Position numbers and translations under genes: made by a program. Below the pieces are notes generated by a model. It worked only from the letters and a program-made list of their open reading frames with translations. It searched no databases and was not told the origin of the DNA. From Sulfurovum sp. enrichment culture clone C5 (GTDB taxonomy: Bacteria; Campylobacterota; Campylobacteria; Campylobacterales; Sulfurovaceae), in NCBI GenBank assembly GCA_001493195.1, contig FAXN01000046.1, positions 1 to 60,470 of the forward strand: 60,470 nucleotides of DNA. The letters run 5' to 3'. Below, in pieces: positions 8,241-17,926 of this stretch (within the stretch, counting starts at the first letter, position 1; every line of letters begins with the position of its first letter).

Positions 8241-8441
8241 CTATTTTTTGCCCAGTGGATTATCGCTTCTATTTTTTGGTTTTCTATCCTCTTCGATGGT
8301 TAGATTTTTTTGGGAAAACACCCCTGCACTATAAAGTACACACCCTTTACATCCTGGATCACATTTGTGTTTGAGGAGCATACACCACTCACTCTCTTTA
8401 TCGGTCTTGCTCAAATATTGACATCCCCATCCACTTGCCAT
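8241..8441 (-). CDS. small cysteine-rich protein downstream of polA
   Basis: 66 residues, beginning with an ATG that abuts the polA stop codon (TAA then ATG), so very likely translated with polA. Five cysteines (7, 20, 27, 31, 34) are arranged C-x12-C-x6-C-x3-C-x2-C, suggesting a metal site, followed by a basic hydrophilic tail (DRKPKNRSDNPLGKK). I do not recognise the family. Coding is supported by the tight coupling, the conserved-looking cysteine pattern and convergence with no overlap to the next gene. Confidence 0.6.
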   Translation of the reverse strand: MASGWGCQYLSKTDKESEWCMLLKHKCDPGCKGCVLYSAGVFSQKNLTIEEDRKPKNRSDNPLGKK

Positions 8442-11135
8442 TTACTTCAATTCTCCCCAATTATCTCCTATGCTGATAGAGCATTCCAGCGGAACATCAA
8501 GCTCATATATATTTTCCATGATATGAGCAAATCTTTTGCTAAGCTCTTCTGCTTTATCTGTTTTTACTTCAAATATAAGTTCATCATGAATTTGTAATAA
8601 CATAAATGCATCGAGCTTTTCTTCTATGATGAGCGTATCTATCTCGCACATAGACATCTTTATGAGATCAGCTGCACTTCCTTGAAATTTGGTATTTGTA
8701 CCCTCTCTGAGGTATGCAGCCTTTTCCATACCATTTGCATTTTGATAATCAAAAAATCTTCTTCGCCCAAGCAGTGTTTCTACATAGCCATTGTGTTTAA
8801 CATCTTCTTCTATGGAGTCTAAAAAATGTTTAGCTGTGGCAAATGTTTGAAAATAATTTGTAATAATCTCTTTTGCTTCTACTTGTGAAATTCCAAGTTC
8901 ACCTGATAGTTTCTTTTGTCCCATACCATACAAAAGTCCAAAGTTTATAGATTTTGCTATATGTCTTTTTTCTTTTGCCAAATCTTCACCAAAAAGTTTG
9001 ATAGCAGTTGCTAGATGTATATCATGACCAGAATTAAAAGCATCAAGCAAAGCTTTATCTTGTGAGAAATGAGCAAGCAGTCTAAGTTCTATTTGAGAAT
9101 AGTCGATACTTACAAGTTTATATCCATCTCTCGCTACAAATGCTTCTCTGATACTTCTGCCAAGCTCACTTCTTACTGGTATATTTTGCAAGTTCGGATC
9201 TTTTGAGCTAAGTCTTCCAGTGGTTGTTCCAGTTTGCAAAAATGAAGTATATATCCTGTTACTTTTGTCTTTAGTGCCTAGAGCTAAAAGAGGTTCAACA
9301 TAAGTAGATAAGAGTTTTGTATATTCTCTATACTCAAGGAGTTTTTCGATGATAGGATGTTCATCTTTTAAACTCTCCAACACTGCTTCGTTTGTACTGT
9401 AGCCTGTTTTGGTTTTTTTGCCGCCTTTGAGTCCTAGATTTTGAAACAAAACAACTCCAAGTTGTTGAGTGGATCGGATATTAAATTCACTTCCACTCAC
9501 ATCATATATCTCTTTTGTTAGAAGTTCGATTTTTGCAGATAATCCAACTTTTAATTCTCCGAGTTTATTTAAATCTACTTTTATACCAATGCTCTCCATT
9601 CTTGCAAGCACATTGATAAAAGGATACTCTACAGTTTTTGCAACACTATCAAGATGAGACAGTGATGCTAAGTCCATTTTTTTATTTATAGCTTCATAGA
9701 GAAGATACACCATCCATGCATCTTCACTCGCATAAAATGTAGCGTCATCTATGGAAACTGTAGAAAAATTCTCTCCTTTTTTAACCGTATCACTAAAAGA
9801 TTTCATATCATAATCAAAATAATCTTTTGCCAAAAAATCAAGTCCAACTCTCTTTGCAGGATTTGTCAACCATGCCAATATCATAGTATCTGCGTATGGT
9901 GTGACCTCTGTAATGTTGTATCTGTTATAAAGCAAGGATAGGTCAAATTTCAAATTTTGTCCTACGACTTTGCACTCAAGTATTTTCTTTATCGCGTTGA
10001 TTGCATCATTTATACTAACCTGATCTCCAACCCCAAGATAACTATGCCCCACAGGAATATAATAAGCTTTTTGTGTATCAAAACAAAAACTAAAACCAAC
10101 CAAATTTGCCTCTTTTGTATCTAGAGATGTGGTTTCTGTATCAAATGCTACTAATGTATCTTTGTTCAATCTTGATATAACACTATTTAATTTCTCATTT
10201 GTATCAAGAGTGATAGATTCAAAAGATAATTTATGTTTTCTTTCTTCTTTTATAATACAATCTGGAGTTTCGCTAGGTTTTTTTATCTCAGCTTTTTTTA
10301 GAGCTTGTCTCATCTCATATTTTTCAAATTCGCTTACCAAACAAGCCAAATAATTCTTATCTTCAAAATTAAAATTATTCCAGTCACAACTTGCGATGAT
10401 ATCTTGTCTCATGGCTACAAGTTCTCTTGAGAGGAATGCAATCTCTTTGCTCTCTATTAGCAAATTTTGCATTCTTGGAGTTCCAGCATTTTGTATATCT
10501 TCATAAATGGCTTCTAATGTATGATATTTGTTTATGAGTTCACTTGCACCTTTTTGTCCTATACCTTTTACCCCGGGGACATTATCAGAACTATCTCCTA
10601 ATATGGCTTGAAAATTTATAAAATCTTTTGGATTTACACCAAACTTTTCTATACACCCAGCTTCATCTATTTCACATTTTTTTACACTATCATAAAGAAC
10701 GACTACACCATCATCTATAAGCTGATAAAGATCTTTATCATGTGAAACAATCCTAACTTTAAGACCATCTTTTCTTGCCAAATGAGTTATGGTGGCTATG
10801 ATGTCATCCGCCTCATATCCGCTCATAGATATATTTGCAAATCCCATCTTTTCTATCCACTCTATAGCGATAGGGAGTTGAAGAGTCAAATCTTCAGGGG
10901 GTGCTTGTCTATTTGCCTTATAGGCATCATATATCCCTTTTCTAAAGGTATCGCCTTTGCTATCAAGTGCAAAAACTATATAATCAGTTTCATGTTCACG
11001 TCTAAGTGAGTCGATAAGATTTATAAAACCAGTTAAAAGTCCAGTGGGAAATCCATCGCTATTTCTAAGTGCTGGAAGTGCATAATATGAACGGAAAAAA
11101 TATCCGAATGTATCTATAATGGTGACTGTTTTCAT
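8442..11135 (-). CDS. polA: DNA polymerase I
   Basis: About 897 residues, the full three-domain form. The N-terminal 5' nuclease is seen in ILGDSSDNVPGVKGIGQKGA. The 3'-5' exonuclease domain keeps the DxE pair (AFDTETTSLD), so proofreading should be active. The polymerase domain shows motif A (SIDYSQIELRLLAH), motif B (KSINFGLLYGMGQ) and motif C (QIHDELIFEV). It fills gaps in repair and removes RNA primers. I use ATG 11135; a TTG one codon upstream is the only alternative. A 56-bp gap separates it from uvrA upstream, the excision-repair partner whose gaps PolA fills. Confidence 0.97.
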   Translation of the reverse strand: MKTVTIIDTFGYFFRSYYALPALRNSDGFPTGLLTGFINLIDSLRREHETDYIVFALDSKGDTFRKGIYDAYKANRQAPPEDLTLQLPIAIEWIEKMGFANISMSGYEADDIIATITHLARKDGLKVRIVSHDKDLYQLIDDGVVVLYDSVKKCEIDEAGCIEKFGVNPKDFINFQAILGDSSDNVPGVKGIGQKGASELINKYHTLEAIYEDIQNAGTPRMQNLLIESKEIAFLSRELVAMRQDIIASCDWNNFNFEDKNYLACLVSEFEKYEMRQALKKAEIKKPSETPDCIIKEERKHKLSFESITLDTNEKLNSVISRLNKDTLVAFDTETTSLDTKEANLVGFSFCFDTQKAYYIPVGHSYLGVGDQVSINDAINAIKKILECKVVGQNLKFDLSLLYNRYNITEVTPYADTMILAWLTNPAKRVGLDFLAKDYFDYDMKSFSDTVKKGENFSTVSIDDATFYASEDAWMVYLLYEAINKKMDLASLSHLDSVAKTVEYPFINVLARMESIGIKVDLNKLGELKVGLSAKIELLTKEIYDVSGSEFNIRSTQQLGVVLFQNLGLKGGKKTKTGYSTNEAVLESLKDEHPIIEKLLEYREYTKLLSTYVEPLLALGTKDKSNRIYTSFLQTGTTTGRLSSKDPNLQNIPVRSELGRSIREAFVARDGYKLVSIDYSQIELRLLAHFSQDKALLDAFNSGHDIHLATAIKLFGEDLAKEKRHIAKSINFGLLYGMGQKKLSGELGISQVEAKEIITNYFQTFATAKHFLDSIEEDVKHNGYVETLLGRRRFFDYQNANGMEKAAYLREGTNTKFQGSAADLIKMSMCEIDTLIIEEKLDAFMLLQIHDELIFEVKTDKAEELSKRFAHIMENIYELDVPLECSISIGDNWGELK

Positions 11136-11191
11136 CAAGCTTCTTTTTATTTCTATTTTACCCTTTTGGATATAAGAAAAATGTTAATTTA

Positions 11192-14005
11192 CTAACTTTC
11201 TAGCTCTTTTGCCAAATATTCTCCAGTATAACTTCCTGTTTCTTCGTAGCTTTTTACAAGTTCTGCTGGCGTTCCAACTGCTATGATATCTCCACCTTTA
11301 TTTCCACCCTCTGGTCCCATATCAATAATATAATCTGCATTTTTTACCATATCTAGATTGTGTTCTATGACCACTACGCTATTTCCAAGTTCGACTAGAT
11401 GATGAAGTACACCAGTCAATCTATCAACATCTGCAAAATGCAGTCCAGTTGTAGGCTCATCAAGTATATAGAGTGTGCTTCCTGTATCTTTACGGCTTAA
11501 CTCTTTACTTAATTTTATTCTTTGAGCCTCTCCACCACTAAGAGTTGTTGCATTTTGTCCAAGCTTGATATATCCAAGCCCTACGGCTTCAAGTGTACTA
11601 AGTTTTACAAAAACTGCAGGTACTGCTTTAAAGAACTCTAGTGCTTCAGTTACACTCATAGCTAAAACATCAGCTATACTTTTGCCTCTATAAAGAACTT
11701 CGAGTGTTTGTTGGTTATATCTTTTTCCTCCACAACTATCACACTGCACCATAACATCTGGCAAAAAGTGCATCTCTATTTTTATCTCTCCATCGCCTTG
11801 ACATTTTTCACATCTACCGCCTTTGACATTAAAAGAAAATCTTCCGACTTGATAGCCTCTTAGTTTTGCTTCTTTTGTTCCAGCAAATAGTTTTCTAATT
11901 TCATCCATTATGCCAGTATATGTGGCTGGATTACTTCTAGGAGTTCTTCCTATCGGATTTTGATCAAGATATATCACCTTGTCAAGTTCTTCAAGACCAA
12001 GGATTTCGACACCATCTACTTTGTTTACTTTTCTTGCACGATTCAGAATTTCCAAAGCAGTTGGTAAAAGAGTTTGAAGTATCAGAGAACTTTTACCACT
12101 CCCGCTAACTCCAGTTATGCATACGAAATTACTAAGAGGTATTTTTGCAGATAGACTTGTAATATTATTTAATGTTACATTATTTATCTCTATAAATTTA
12201 TCTTGTACTCTGTCATGTTTATAGTCTATTTTTTTTCTACCAAAAAGATAATCGGCGGTTAGTGTTTTTGCTTTTTTTAGCTTATCAAGATTCCCGCTAA
12301 ATATTATCTCTCCGCCATACTCTCCAGCCCCTGGCCCTATATCGATAACATAATCTGCATTGAGTATCGTCTCTTTGTCATGCTCAACAACTATAACACT
12401 ATTGCCTTTCGATTGCAACGATTTGAGAGTTCTTATCAGCTTCATTGTATCTCTCTCGTGAAGACCAATACTAGGCTCATCTAGAACATACATAACTCCA
12501 GTAAGCCCAGAGCCTATCTGCGAAGCTATCCTTATTCTTTGAGCTTCACCACCAGAAATAGTTCTAGCATCACGGTTCAAACTAAGATACCCTAGCCCTA
12601 CGTCATATAGAAAAAACAGTCTTTCATTAATTTCTCTCAAAATTGGTTCGGCTATTTTGGTTTGTTGAGAAGTTAAAGAATCAAAGTTTTTTTTATCTTG
12701 AAAAAATTTATAAGTCTCTTCTATGGGTTGGCTAACTATCCAAGAGATATTTTTATCGCCTATCTTTACAGCCAAGCTTTGCGGAGATAGTCTGTTACCA
12801 TTACATCTATCACATTTCTTTTCTGTCATATATTCGGCTAAATCTCTCTCGTCTTTGAACATATCATAAGCTATTCTAACAATTCCTGGCCATTCTCTTT
12901 TAAGGGCGTGTCTTTTCCAAGTAAAATTTACAATCTCGCTATTCCCATAAAGTATAGCTTTTTTCTCAAACTCTTCGAGATCTTCATATGGCTTGTTTAT
13001 ATTTATATTTTGTGATTCACAAAAAGCATTTAAAAATTTAGCATAATAGCTTTTATTAAAACCATAAACTATTTTTATAGCACCCTTATCGATACTAAGC
13101 GAACTATCTATTATTTTTTTAAGATCCAATACATATCTAATTCCCAGTCCATCACAAGTACTACAAGCACCTTTTGGTGAGTTAAATGAAAAACTTACAG
13201 GCTCAAGCGGTTCGAAACTTATCTTACAATCAAAACAAGCCAAATGTTCAGAATAGTGCAAAATTTCACTCTCTACACCAACTTCTTGATAGTTTGATAT
13301 CTCTATCTCCACTTCTCCATAACTCTCTTTTAATGCCTTTTCAACATCACTAGCAATTCTCTCTTTATTGTCATCATGAATAACAACTCTATCAATAACT
13401 ACTTTTATAGTATGTTTTTTTGTCTTGCTCAATTCTATCTCTTCATCAAGTCTTACCATAACACCATCTATAATTGCTCTAACATAACCTTTATGACGAA
13501 GAGACTCTATCATATCGGCAAATGAACCTTTTTTCTCCTTTACAAGAGGTGCTAGTATAACTACCTTGCTATCTTCTGGAAGTTTTAAAACTTCATTGAT
13601 GATATCGCTTGCACTCATAGAAGATATTGGCTTGCCACACTCATGACAATATTGCTTACCAACTCTAGCAAAAAGAAGCCTTAGATAGTCATAAATCTCT
13701 GTAATAGTTCCAACTGTAGATCTTGGATTTTTAGATGTTGTTTTTTGATCTATCGCAATAGCAGGAGTAAGTCCTTCTATTTTATCAACATCTGGTTTGC
13801 CAACTCGTCCTAAAAACTGTCTTGCATAAGATGAAAGAGATTCTATATATCTTCTTTGTCCCTCTGCATAAAGAGTAGAAAAAGCCAATGTTGACTTTCC
13901 ACTTCCGCTAAGTCCTGTCACTACTACAAGTTTATTCTTAGGTATTTCAAGAGAAATATTTTTTAGATTATTTTCTCTTGCTCCATAAACTTTAATACTA
14001 TCCAT
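11192..14005 (-). CDS. uvrA: excinuclease ABC subunit A
   Basis: 937 residues, full length. Two ABC ATPase modules have Walker A motifs [12 protein letters not shown] and [12 protein letters not shown] and signature motifs [10 protein letters not shown] and [10 protein letters not shown]. Zinc-finger cysteines are [15 protein letters not shown] and CEKCQGDGE. It recognises damaged DNA in nucleotide excision repair and loads UvrB (not in this window). The start codon follows AGGATAAAT, which overlaps the TauE-family stop 2 bp away, so the two genes are probably co-transcribed, a link with no known functional meaning. Confidence 0.98.
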   Translation of the reverse strand: MDSIKVYGARENNLKNISLEIPKNKLVVVTGLSGSGKSTLAFSTLYAEGQRRYIESLSSYARQFLGRVGKPDVDKIEGLTPAIAIDQKTTSKNPRSTVGTITEIYDYLRLLFARVGKQYCHECGKPISSMSASDIINEVLKLPEDSKVVILAPLVKEKKGSFADMIESLRHKGYVRAIIDGVMVRLDEEIELSKTKKHTIKVVIDRVVIHDDNKERIASDVEKALKESYGEVEIEISNYQEVGVESEILHYSEHLACFDCKISFEPLEPVSFSFNSPKGACSTCDGLGIRYVLDLKKIIDSSLSIDKGAIKIVYGFNKSYYAKFLNAFCESQNININKPYEDLEEFEKKAILYGNSEIVNFTWKRHALKREWPGIVRIAYDMFKDERDLAEYMTEKKCDRCNGNRLSPQSLAVKIGDKNISWIVSQPIEETYKFFQDKKNFDSLTSQQTKIAEPILREINERLFFLYDVGLGYLSLNRDARTISGGEAQRIRIASQIGSGLTGVMYVLDEPSIGLHERDTMKLIRTLKSLQSKGNSVIVVEHDKETILNADYVIDIGPGAGEYGGEIIFSGNLDKLKKAKTLTADYLFGRKKIDYKHDRVQDKFIEINNVTLNNITSLSAKIPLSNFVCITGVSGSGKSSLILQTLLPTALEILNRARKVNKVDGVEILGLEELDKVIYLDQNPIGRTPRSNPATYTGIMDEIRKLFAGTKEAKLRGYQVGRFSFNVKGGRCEKCQGDGEIKIEMHFLPDVMVQCDSCGGKRYNQQTLEVLYRGKSIADVLAMSVTEALEFFKAVPAVFVKLSTLEAVGLGYIKLGQNATTLSGGEAQRIKLSKELSRKDTGSTLYILDEPTTGLHFADVDRLTGVLHHLVELGNSVVVIEHNLDMVKNADYIIDMGPEGGNKGGDIIAVGTPAELVKSYEETGSYTGEYLAKELES

Positions 14006-14007
14006 AT

Positions 14008-14742
14008 TTATCCTAAAATTTTATTTATTGTGATTAAAAATATAAAAATATAAAACCAAACCATAATTGTCTTATAATGAGTTACTTTGATTTTTTTAAG
14101 CATCCATATACCCATCCAAATACCTAACAATGAACCAATTCCGAGCAATAATCCATGCTTATAATCCATAAGTCCAAAATAAGACAATGAAACAAAAGAT
14201 GAAAAAGATGAAAACATTACAAAAAACAATCCAACCGCTGATGATTTTTTAAGTGAAAATCCTAAAAAACTAACCAAAATAGGAGTCATAAGGATAGATC
14301 CTCCGACACCTAGCATCCCTGAAAAAATTCCAATACCAGAACCGATGAGAGTATATAGGTATGGATTATAAATCTCATCTTTTGAAGGCTGTGGATTTGA
14401 TAAAAAAAGCTTAACAAGGGTAAATACTACCACTCCCAAAAATAGGTACTCAAGCACTTTGTAATCAAGCACTTTGACTAAGTACGCTCCTAATATAGCC
14501 CCTGCTATTCCGCCTACTCCAAAATAGACTTTTCTAGACGGATTATATGTTTGATTTTTTCTGTGAAGATAAAATCCAAAAATAGAACTCATAAGCATTT
14601 GAAATACAGAAATGCCGATTGCCTGCTTTATATCAAATCCCATATAAAGCAATATTGGCACACTCGCCGTTCCGCCTCCTATGCCAAAAAAACCAGACAA
14701 TATTCCTACAAAAACACCAACTGCAACAAGCAATATTTCCAT
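14008..14742 (-). CDS. TauE/SafE-family sulfite/anion exporter
   Basis: 244 residues, almost entirely hydrophobic, with an internal two-fold repeat: GILSGFFGIGGGTASVPILL near the N-terminus is echoed by GIFSGMLGVGGSILMTPILV in the middle, the hallmark of TauE/SafE permeases. About eight helices are expected. The family exports sulfite, sulfoacetate and similar anions; the substrate cannot be assigned. Start ATG 14742 has GGAG seven bases upstream. Confidence 0.88.
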   Translation of the reverse strand: MEILLVAVGVFVGILSGFFGIGGGTASVPILLYMGFDIKQAIGISVFQMLMSSIFGFYLHRKNQTYNPSRKVYFGVGGIAGAILGAYLVKVLDYKVLEYLFLGVVVFTLVKLFLSNPQPSKDEIYNPYLYTLIGSGIGIFSGMLGVGGSILMTPILVSFLGFSLKKSSAVGLFFVMFSSFSSFVSLSYFGLMDYKHGLLLGIGSLLGIWMGIWMLKKIKVTHYKTIMVWFYIFIFLITINKILG

Positions 14743-14840
14743 CTAAAAACTCCAAAATTAAGACAATATTATACCATAAATAAGAGCATCTATAAACTTT
14801 TATCGTATAATTGCACATTCTAAACTAAAAAAGGGTTACA

Positions 14841-15707
14841 ATGAAAATTATTAATATATTTTTACTCTCTTTGGTATTATTTTTTACAGGATGTGGCGAA
14901 AACCAAAAAAATATAGTTGTTCCAAAGCCAATATATAAAAAACCAAAAATTGCAATTGCATTTGGCGGTGGTGCAGCAAAAGGTTTTGCTCACATTGGTG
15001 TCATAAAGGTACTTGAGCAAAATGGCATAAAAGTAAATATTATCACAGGAACAAGTGCTGGAGCTGTTATAGGGAGTCTTTATGCAAGTGGCATGAACAG
15101 TATAGAACTACAACAAAAAGCGATGGATTTAGAATCAGATGGCTTGATGGATTTTACATTATCTACCAATGGTTTTATAAAAGGTATTGCATTACAGAAT
15201 TTTATAAATAAATCAGTGCAAAATAAACCTATTCAAAATCTTAAAATTCCTCTAGGAATTGTAGCAACAAATAAAAACAGTGGTGCAACGGCTATATTTG
15301 TTTCAGGCAATACTGGGCAAGCTGTCAGAGCAAGTGCGAGTGTGCCAAATATTTTTCAACCTGTAAAAATAGGTAGCAATTTTTATGTTGATGGTGGACT
15401 TACACAACCAGTTCCCGTGAGCGCTGCAAAAAAAATGGGTGCAGATATTGTGATAGCTGTGGATATATCAGCAAAACCAAAAAGTGGAGTTAGCGGACTA
15501 CTTGAAACACTTGATCAAAGCATAAATATTATGAGCCAAGTTGCACTAAACAATGAACTCAAAAAAGCAAATGTTGTCATAAGACCAGACCTTGGCAGAC
15601 TTAGCTCTGTATCATTTGACTCAAAACATCAAGCTATCTTAGAAGGCGAAAAAGCAGCACTTGCCATGCTTCCTGCCATAAAAAAAGTTATAGCAAATTA
15701 TAGATAA
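14841..15707 (+). CDS. patatin-like phospholipase lipoprotein (RssA-like)
   Basis: 288 residues. It starts with a lipoprotein signal peptide (LVLFFTGC, Cys18). The patatin domain follows: oxyanion loop GGGAAKGFAHIG, nucleophile Ser72 in GTSAGA and catalytic Asp184 in VDGG, so the Ser-Asp dyad is complete. It would be an inner- or outer-leaflet-anchored lipid acyl hydrolase; the substrate is unknown. The SD-like AAGGG precedes the ATG. It converges on the DJ-1 gene, with a palindromic repeat between their ends. Confidence 0.9.
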   Translation: MKIINIFLLSLVLFFTGCGENQKNIVVPKPIYKKPKIAIAFGGGAAKGFAHIGVIKVLEQNGIKVNIITGTSAGAVIGSLYASGMNSIELQQKAMDLESDGLMDFTLSTNGFIKGIALQNFINKSVQNKPIQNLKIPLGIVATNKNSGATAIFVSGNTGQAVRASASVPNIFQPVKIGSNFYVDGGLTQPVPVSAAKKMGADIVIAVDISAKPKSGVSGLLETLDQSINIMSQVALNNELKKANVVIRPDLGRLSSVSFDSKHQAILEGEKAALAMLPAIKKVIANYR

Positions 15708-15715
15708 ACTAACCT

Positions 15716-15760
15716 TGTCATTCCCGCCGTCACCCCTGCGAAGGCAGGGGCAGGAATCTA
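15716..15760. repeat. dispersed palindromic repeat, expanded copy
   Basis: Related to 6345-6371, but here the stem is doubled: TTCCC..GGAA arms enclose an inner CCCCTGCGAAGGCAGGGG hairpin. It lies between two convergent genes (stops at 15707 and 15787) and could act as a bidirectional transcription stop. Confidence 0.7.
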
Positions 15761-15786
15761 TAATAACAATAGTAAATGCGAGAATG

Positions 15787-16350
15787 CTAGCAAAAATCGC
15801 TAAGAGTTTTATTTTTTACCATATCGTAAGTTTCTACGCCTACAAGTATTTTAACTATTTCAAGTCCAAAGCATATAGCAGTAGCAGGACCTCTAGAAGT
15901 CATAACTTTACCATCAATTACAACTTTTTGTTCTTTTGTATATCCATCAAACCGAATTTGTTCTTCAACTGACGGATAACATGTATAGTTATGATTTAAA
16001 ACCCCTGCTTTGTGTAGTGCAAGAGGAGCGGCACAAATAGCTCCTATCCACAAATCATTGGCTTTAAACTCTTTGAGAAGTGATTGCACTTTTTCGCTCT
16101 GTGCAAGTCTATTTGTACCGCCAGAACCACCAGGAAGCACTATCATATCATAATCATAGCTTGAGCAAATATTTATATCTATATTTGCTTGAATTGTTAT
16201 GCCATTGGCTCCGACTACCAAATCATTGGCAAAATCGCCACCTAGATATGCTATATCAACCTCTATGCCACCTCTTCTCATTATATTGATAAGGTTTACC
16301 GCTTCAATCTCTTCAAAACCTTCCGCAAGTGGAACTAGAACTTTTGCCAT
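15787..16350 (-). CDS. DJ-1/PfpI-family protein (YajL-like)
   Basis: 187 residues, the standard length. N-terminal AKVLVPLAEGFEEIEA contains the conserved Glu, and the nucleophile elbow IGAICAAPLAL holds the reactive Cys near residue 106. The GGSGG motif (LPGGSGGTNRL) is present. DJ-1/YajL proteins protect against oxidative and carbonyl stress as chaperones or proposed deglycases; the biochemical role is debated. It lies 15 bp after efp on the same strand, so the two are probably co-transcribed. Confidence 0.9.
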   Translation of the reverse strand: MAKVLVPLAEGFEEIEAVNLINIMRRGGIEVDIAYLGGDFANDLVVGANGITIQANIDINICSSYDYDMIVLPGGSGGTNRLAQSEKVQSLLKEFKANDLWIGAICAAPLALHKAGVLNHNYTCYPSVEEQIRFDGYTKEQKVVIDGKVMTSRGPATAICFGLEIVKILVGVETYDMVKNKTLSDFC

Positions 16351-16365
16351 ATATGCTCCTGCCTA

Positions 16366-16932
16366 TTATTTAGCTTTTTCTAGATAAACACCTTCAACTG
16401 TATCAACTTTTATCATTTCGCCTTCTAGTATGTGAAATGGTACTTGTACTACCGCACCACTCTCTAGTGTTGCAGGTTTTTTGCCGCCTTGGCTGTCACC
16501 TTTGAAGTTTGGTGGAGTTTCTACTACTTTCAAAACAACTGTTTGAGGTATCTCAACCGAGATTGCTTTTCCATTGTGAAAAAGTATATCAGCATTCATC
16601 CCATCAACCATAAAACTAAATGTATCTTCACCAACTTGAACTCTAGTAAGCCCAATCTGCTCATAAGTCTCATTATCCATAAATTGTAGATATTCACCAT
16701 CATCATAAAGATACTGCATAGTTTTTTGCTCTAATGCAGGTACTTCAAATTTATCGCCAGCATGGATAGTTTTTTCTATAACTTTTCCTGAACTCAAATG
16801 TTTGATTTTACATCTTACGAATGCTGCACCTTTACCTGGTTTTACATGTTGAAACTCTATAACTTTATAAGGATTTCCATCAAGCTCAAGCCTAACACCC
16901 TTTTTGATATCTCCCATGCCTATTGTAGCCAT
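16366..16932 (-). CDS. efp: translation elongation factor P
   Basis: 188 residues, three beta-barrel domains. Domain I carries the loop KPGKGAAF with Lys34 at the tip, the residue that is post-translationally lysylated in many bacteria. Domain III ends with the usual [18 protein letters not shown] rescues ribosomes stalled at polyproline. No modification enzyme (EpmA/EpmB type) is encoded in this window. ATG 16932 follows AAGGAGTAGTC. Confidence 0.97.
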   Translation of the reverse strand: MATIGMGDIKKGVRLELDGNPYKVIEFQHVKPGKGAAFVRCKIKHLSSGKVIEKTIHAGDKFEVPALEQKTMQYLYDDGEYLQFMDNETYEQIGLTRVQVGEDTFSFMVDGMNADILFHNGKAISVEIPQTVVLKVVETPPNFKGDSQGGKKPATLESGAVVQVPFHILEGEMIKVDTVEGVYLEKAK

Positions 16933-17082
16933 GACTACTCCTTGTTTAATAAAATATATTAATTATATCCAATGGTTGGTTAAAGAAGCGAAAAAACACT
17001 TTTTTAGCCTTAGTGTCACAATTGACAACCTTCTTGCATTTAACTATAATACAGATTATTATATAGCACAAAGAGGTGTTGC

Positions 17083-17850
17083 ATGAATCTCTTAGCCTTA
17101 AGTCTCAACAGAAGTATAACCAAAGCAAAAATAGCAAACTTATTGGATATCAAGCTCAACAGAGGTATCGAAAACGGATATTATGGATATAATGAAAAAC
17201 TGCATATAGTATTGGTGCCTTTTGGTGTACTTGCAATTATTGCGGATGATAAAAAAACAATTTTGAAAGCGTTGGAAACACTAAATATTTTCATAAAAGA
17301 TGAAGATAATGTCACACAAGACTATGCCATCAGAATAGATGATAATCTTTCTACTTCATTTTTTATTACAAATGAAGAAATCGTACTAAAAGAAATATCT
17401 GCACTTAACTTCAATGTTATAGCTTTAGCAGTTGCACAAAGTGTTGGTTTGGAAAAGTATGAAAAAAAACTGGATATTCTCTTTGCTAAAAGTCGAGATA
17501 TTATTGAACTAACTCATAAATTTATATCAATCAGCCGTGGTCATATAATGAAATTTGCAAAACACTTAGTATTGACTCGCCATGATATGGTAGGCAATCT
17601 ATTATTATTAGATAAACCAAATATATTATGGGACAATGAAGAAGCTGAACACTTATATAATTCATTGGCAAAAATCCTCGAATTACATGATAGACATGAA
17701 GTAGCCTTATCAAAACTCTCTCAGATACAAGAAGATGTTGTTCTTGTCATGGATATAATCAATCATAAAAGAAGTGAATTTTTAGAATGGATAATAATTA
17801 TTTTGATTTTTATAGAAATTGTAATGGGAATTTTTCAAATGCTAAAATAA
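17083..17850 (+). CDS. RMD1/DUF155-family membrane-anchored protein
   Basis: 255 residues: soluble N-terminal region, then a C-terminal helical part with NILWDNEEAEHLYNSL and LHDRHEVALSKLSQIQ, ending in one transmembrane helix (LEWIIIILIFIEIVMGIF). This matches the RMD1/DUF155 family, known from yeast meiotic proteins and mitochondrial assembly factors; the bacterial function is not established. AGAGG precedes the ATG. It is divergent from efp and convergent with the RND genes, so probably a single-gene unit. Confidence 0.8.
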   Translation: MNLLALSLNRSITKAKIANLLDIKLNRGIENGYYGYNEKLHIVLVPFGVLAIIADDKKTILKALETLNIFIKDEDNVTQDYAIRIDDNLSTSFFITNEEIVLKEISALNFNVIALAVAQSVGLEKYEKKLDILFAKSRDIIELTHKFISISRGHIMKFAKHLVLTRHDMVGNLLLLDKPNILWDNEEAEHLYNSLAKILELHDRHEVALSKLSQIQEDVVLVMDIINHKRSEFLEWIIIILIFIEIVMGIFQMLK

Positions 17851-17877
17851 TATTTTTAATATAGGCAGATTGAGTGT

Positions 17878-17904
17878 TTGCTTCCATGAAAACAATGGAA
17901 GCAA
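17878..17904. terminator. stem-loop between convergent genes
   Basis: Perfect 10-bp inverted repeat (TTGCTTCCAT / ATGGAAGCAA) with a 7-base loop between the stops of the RMD1 gene and the split RND gene. There is no clear T-run on either side, so it may be a Rho-independent terminator of weak form or an RNA-stabilising hairpin. Confidence 0.5.
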
Positions 17905-17926
17905 GTTGGTTTACAATAAAAAATAA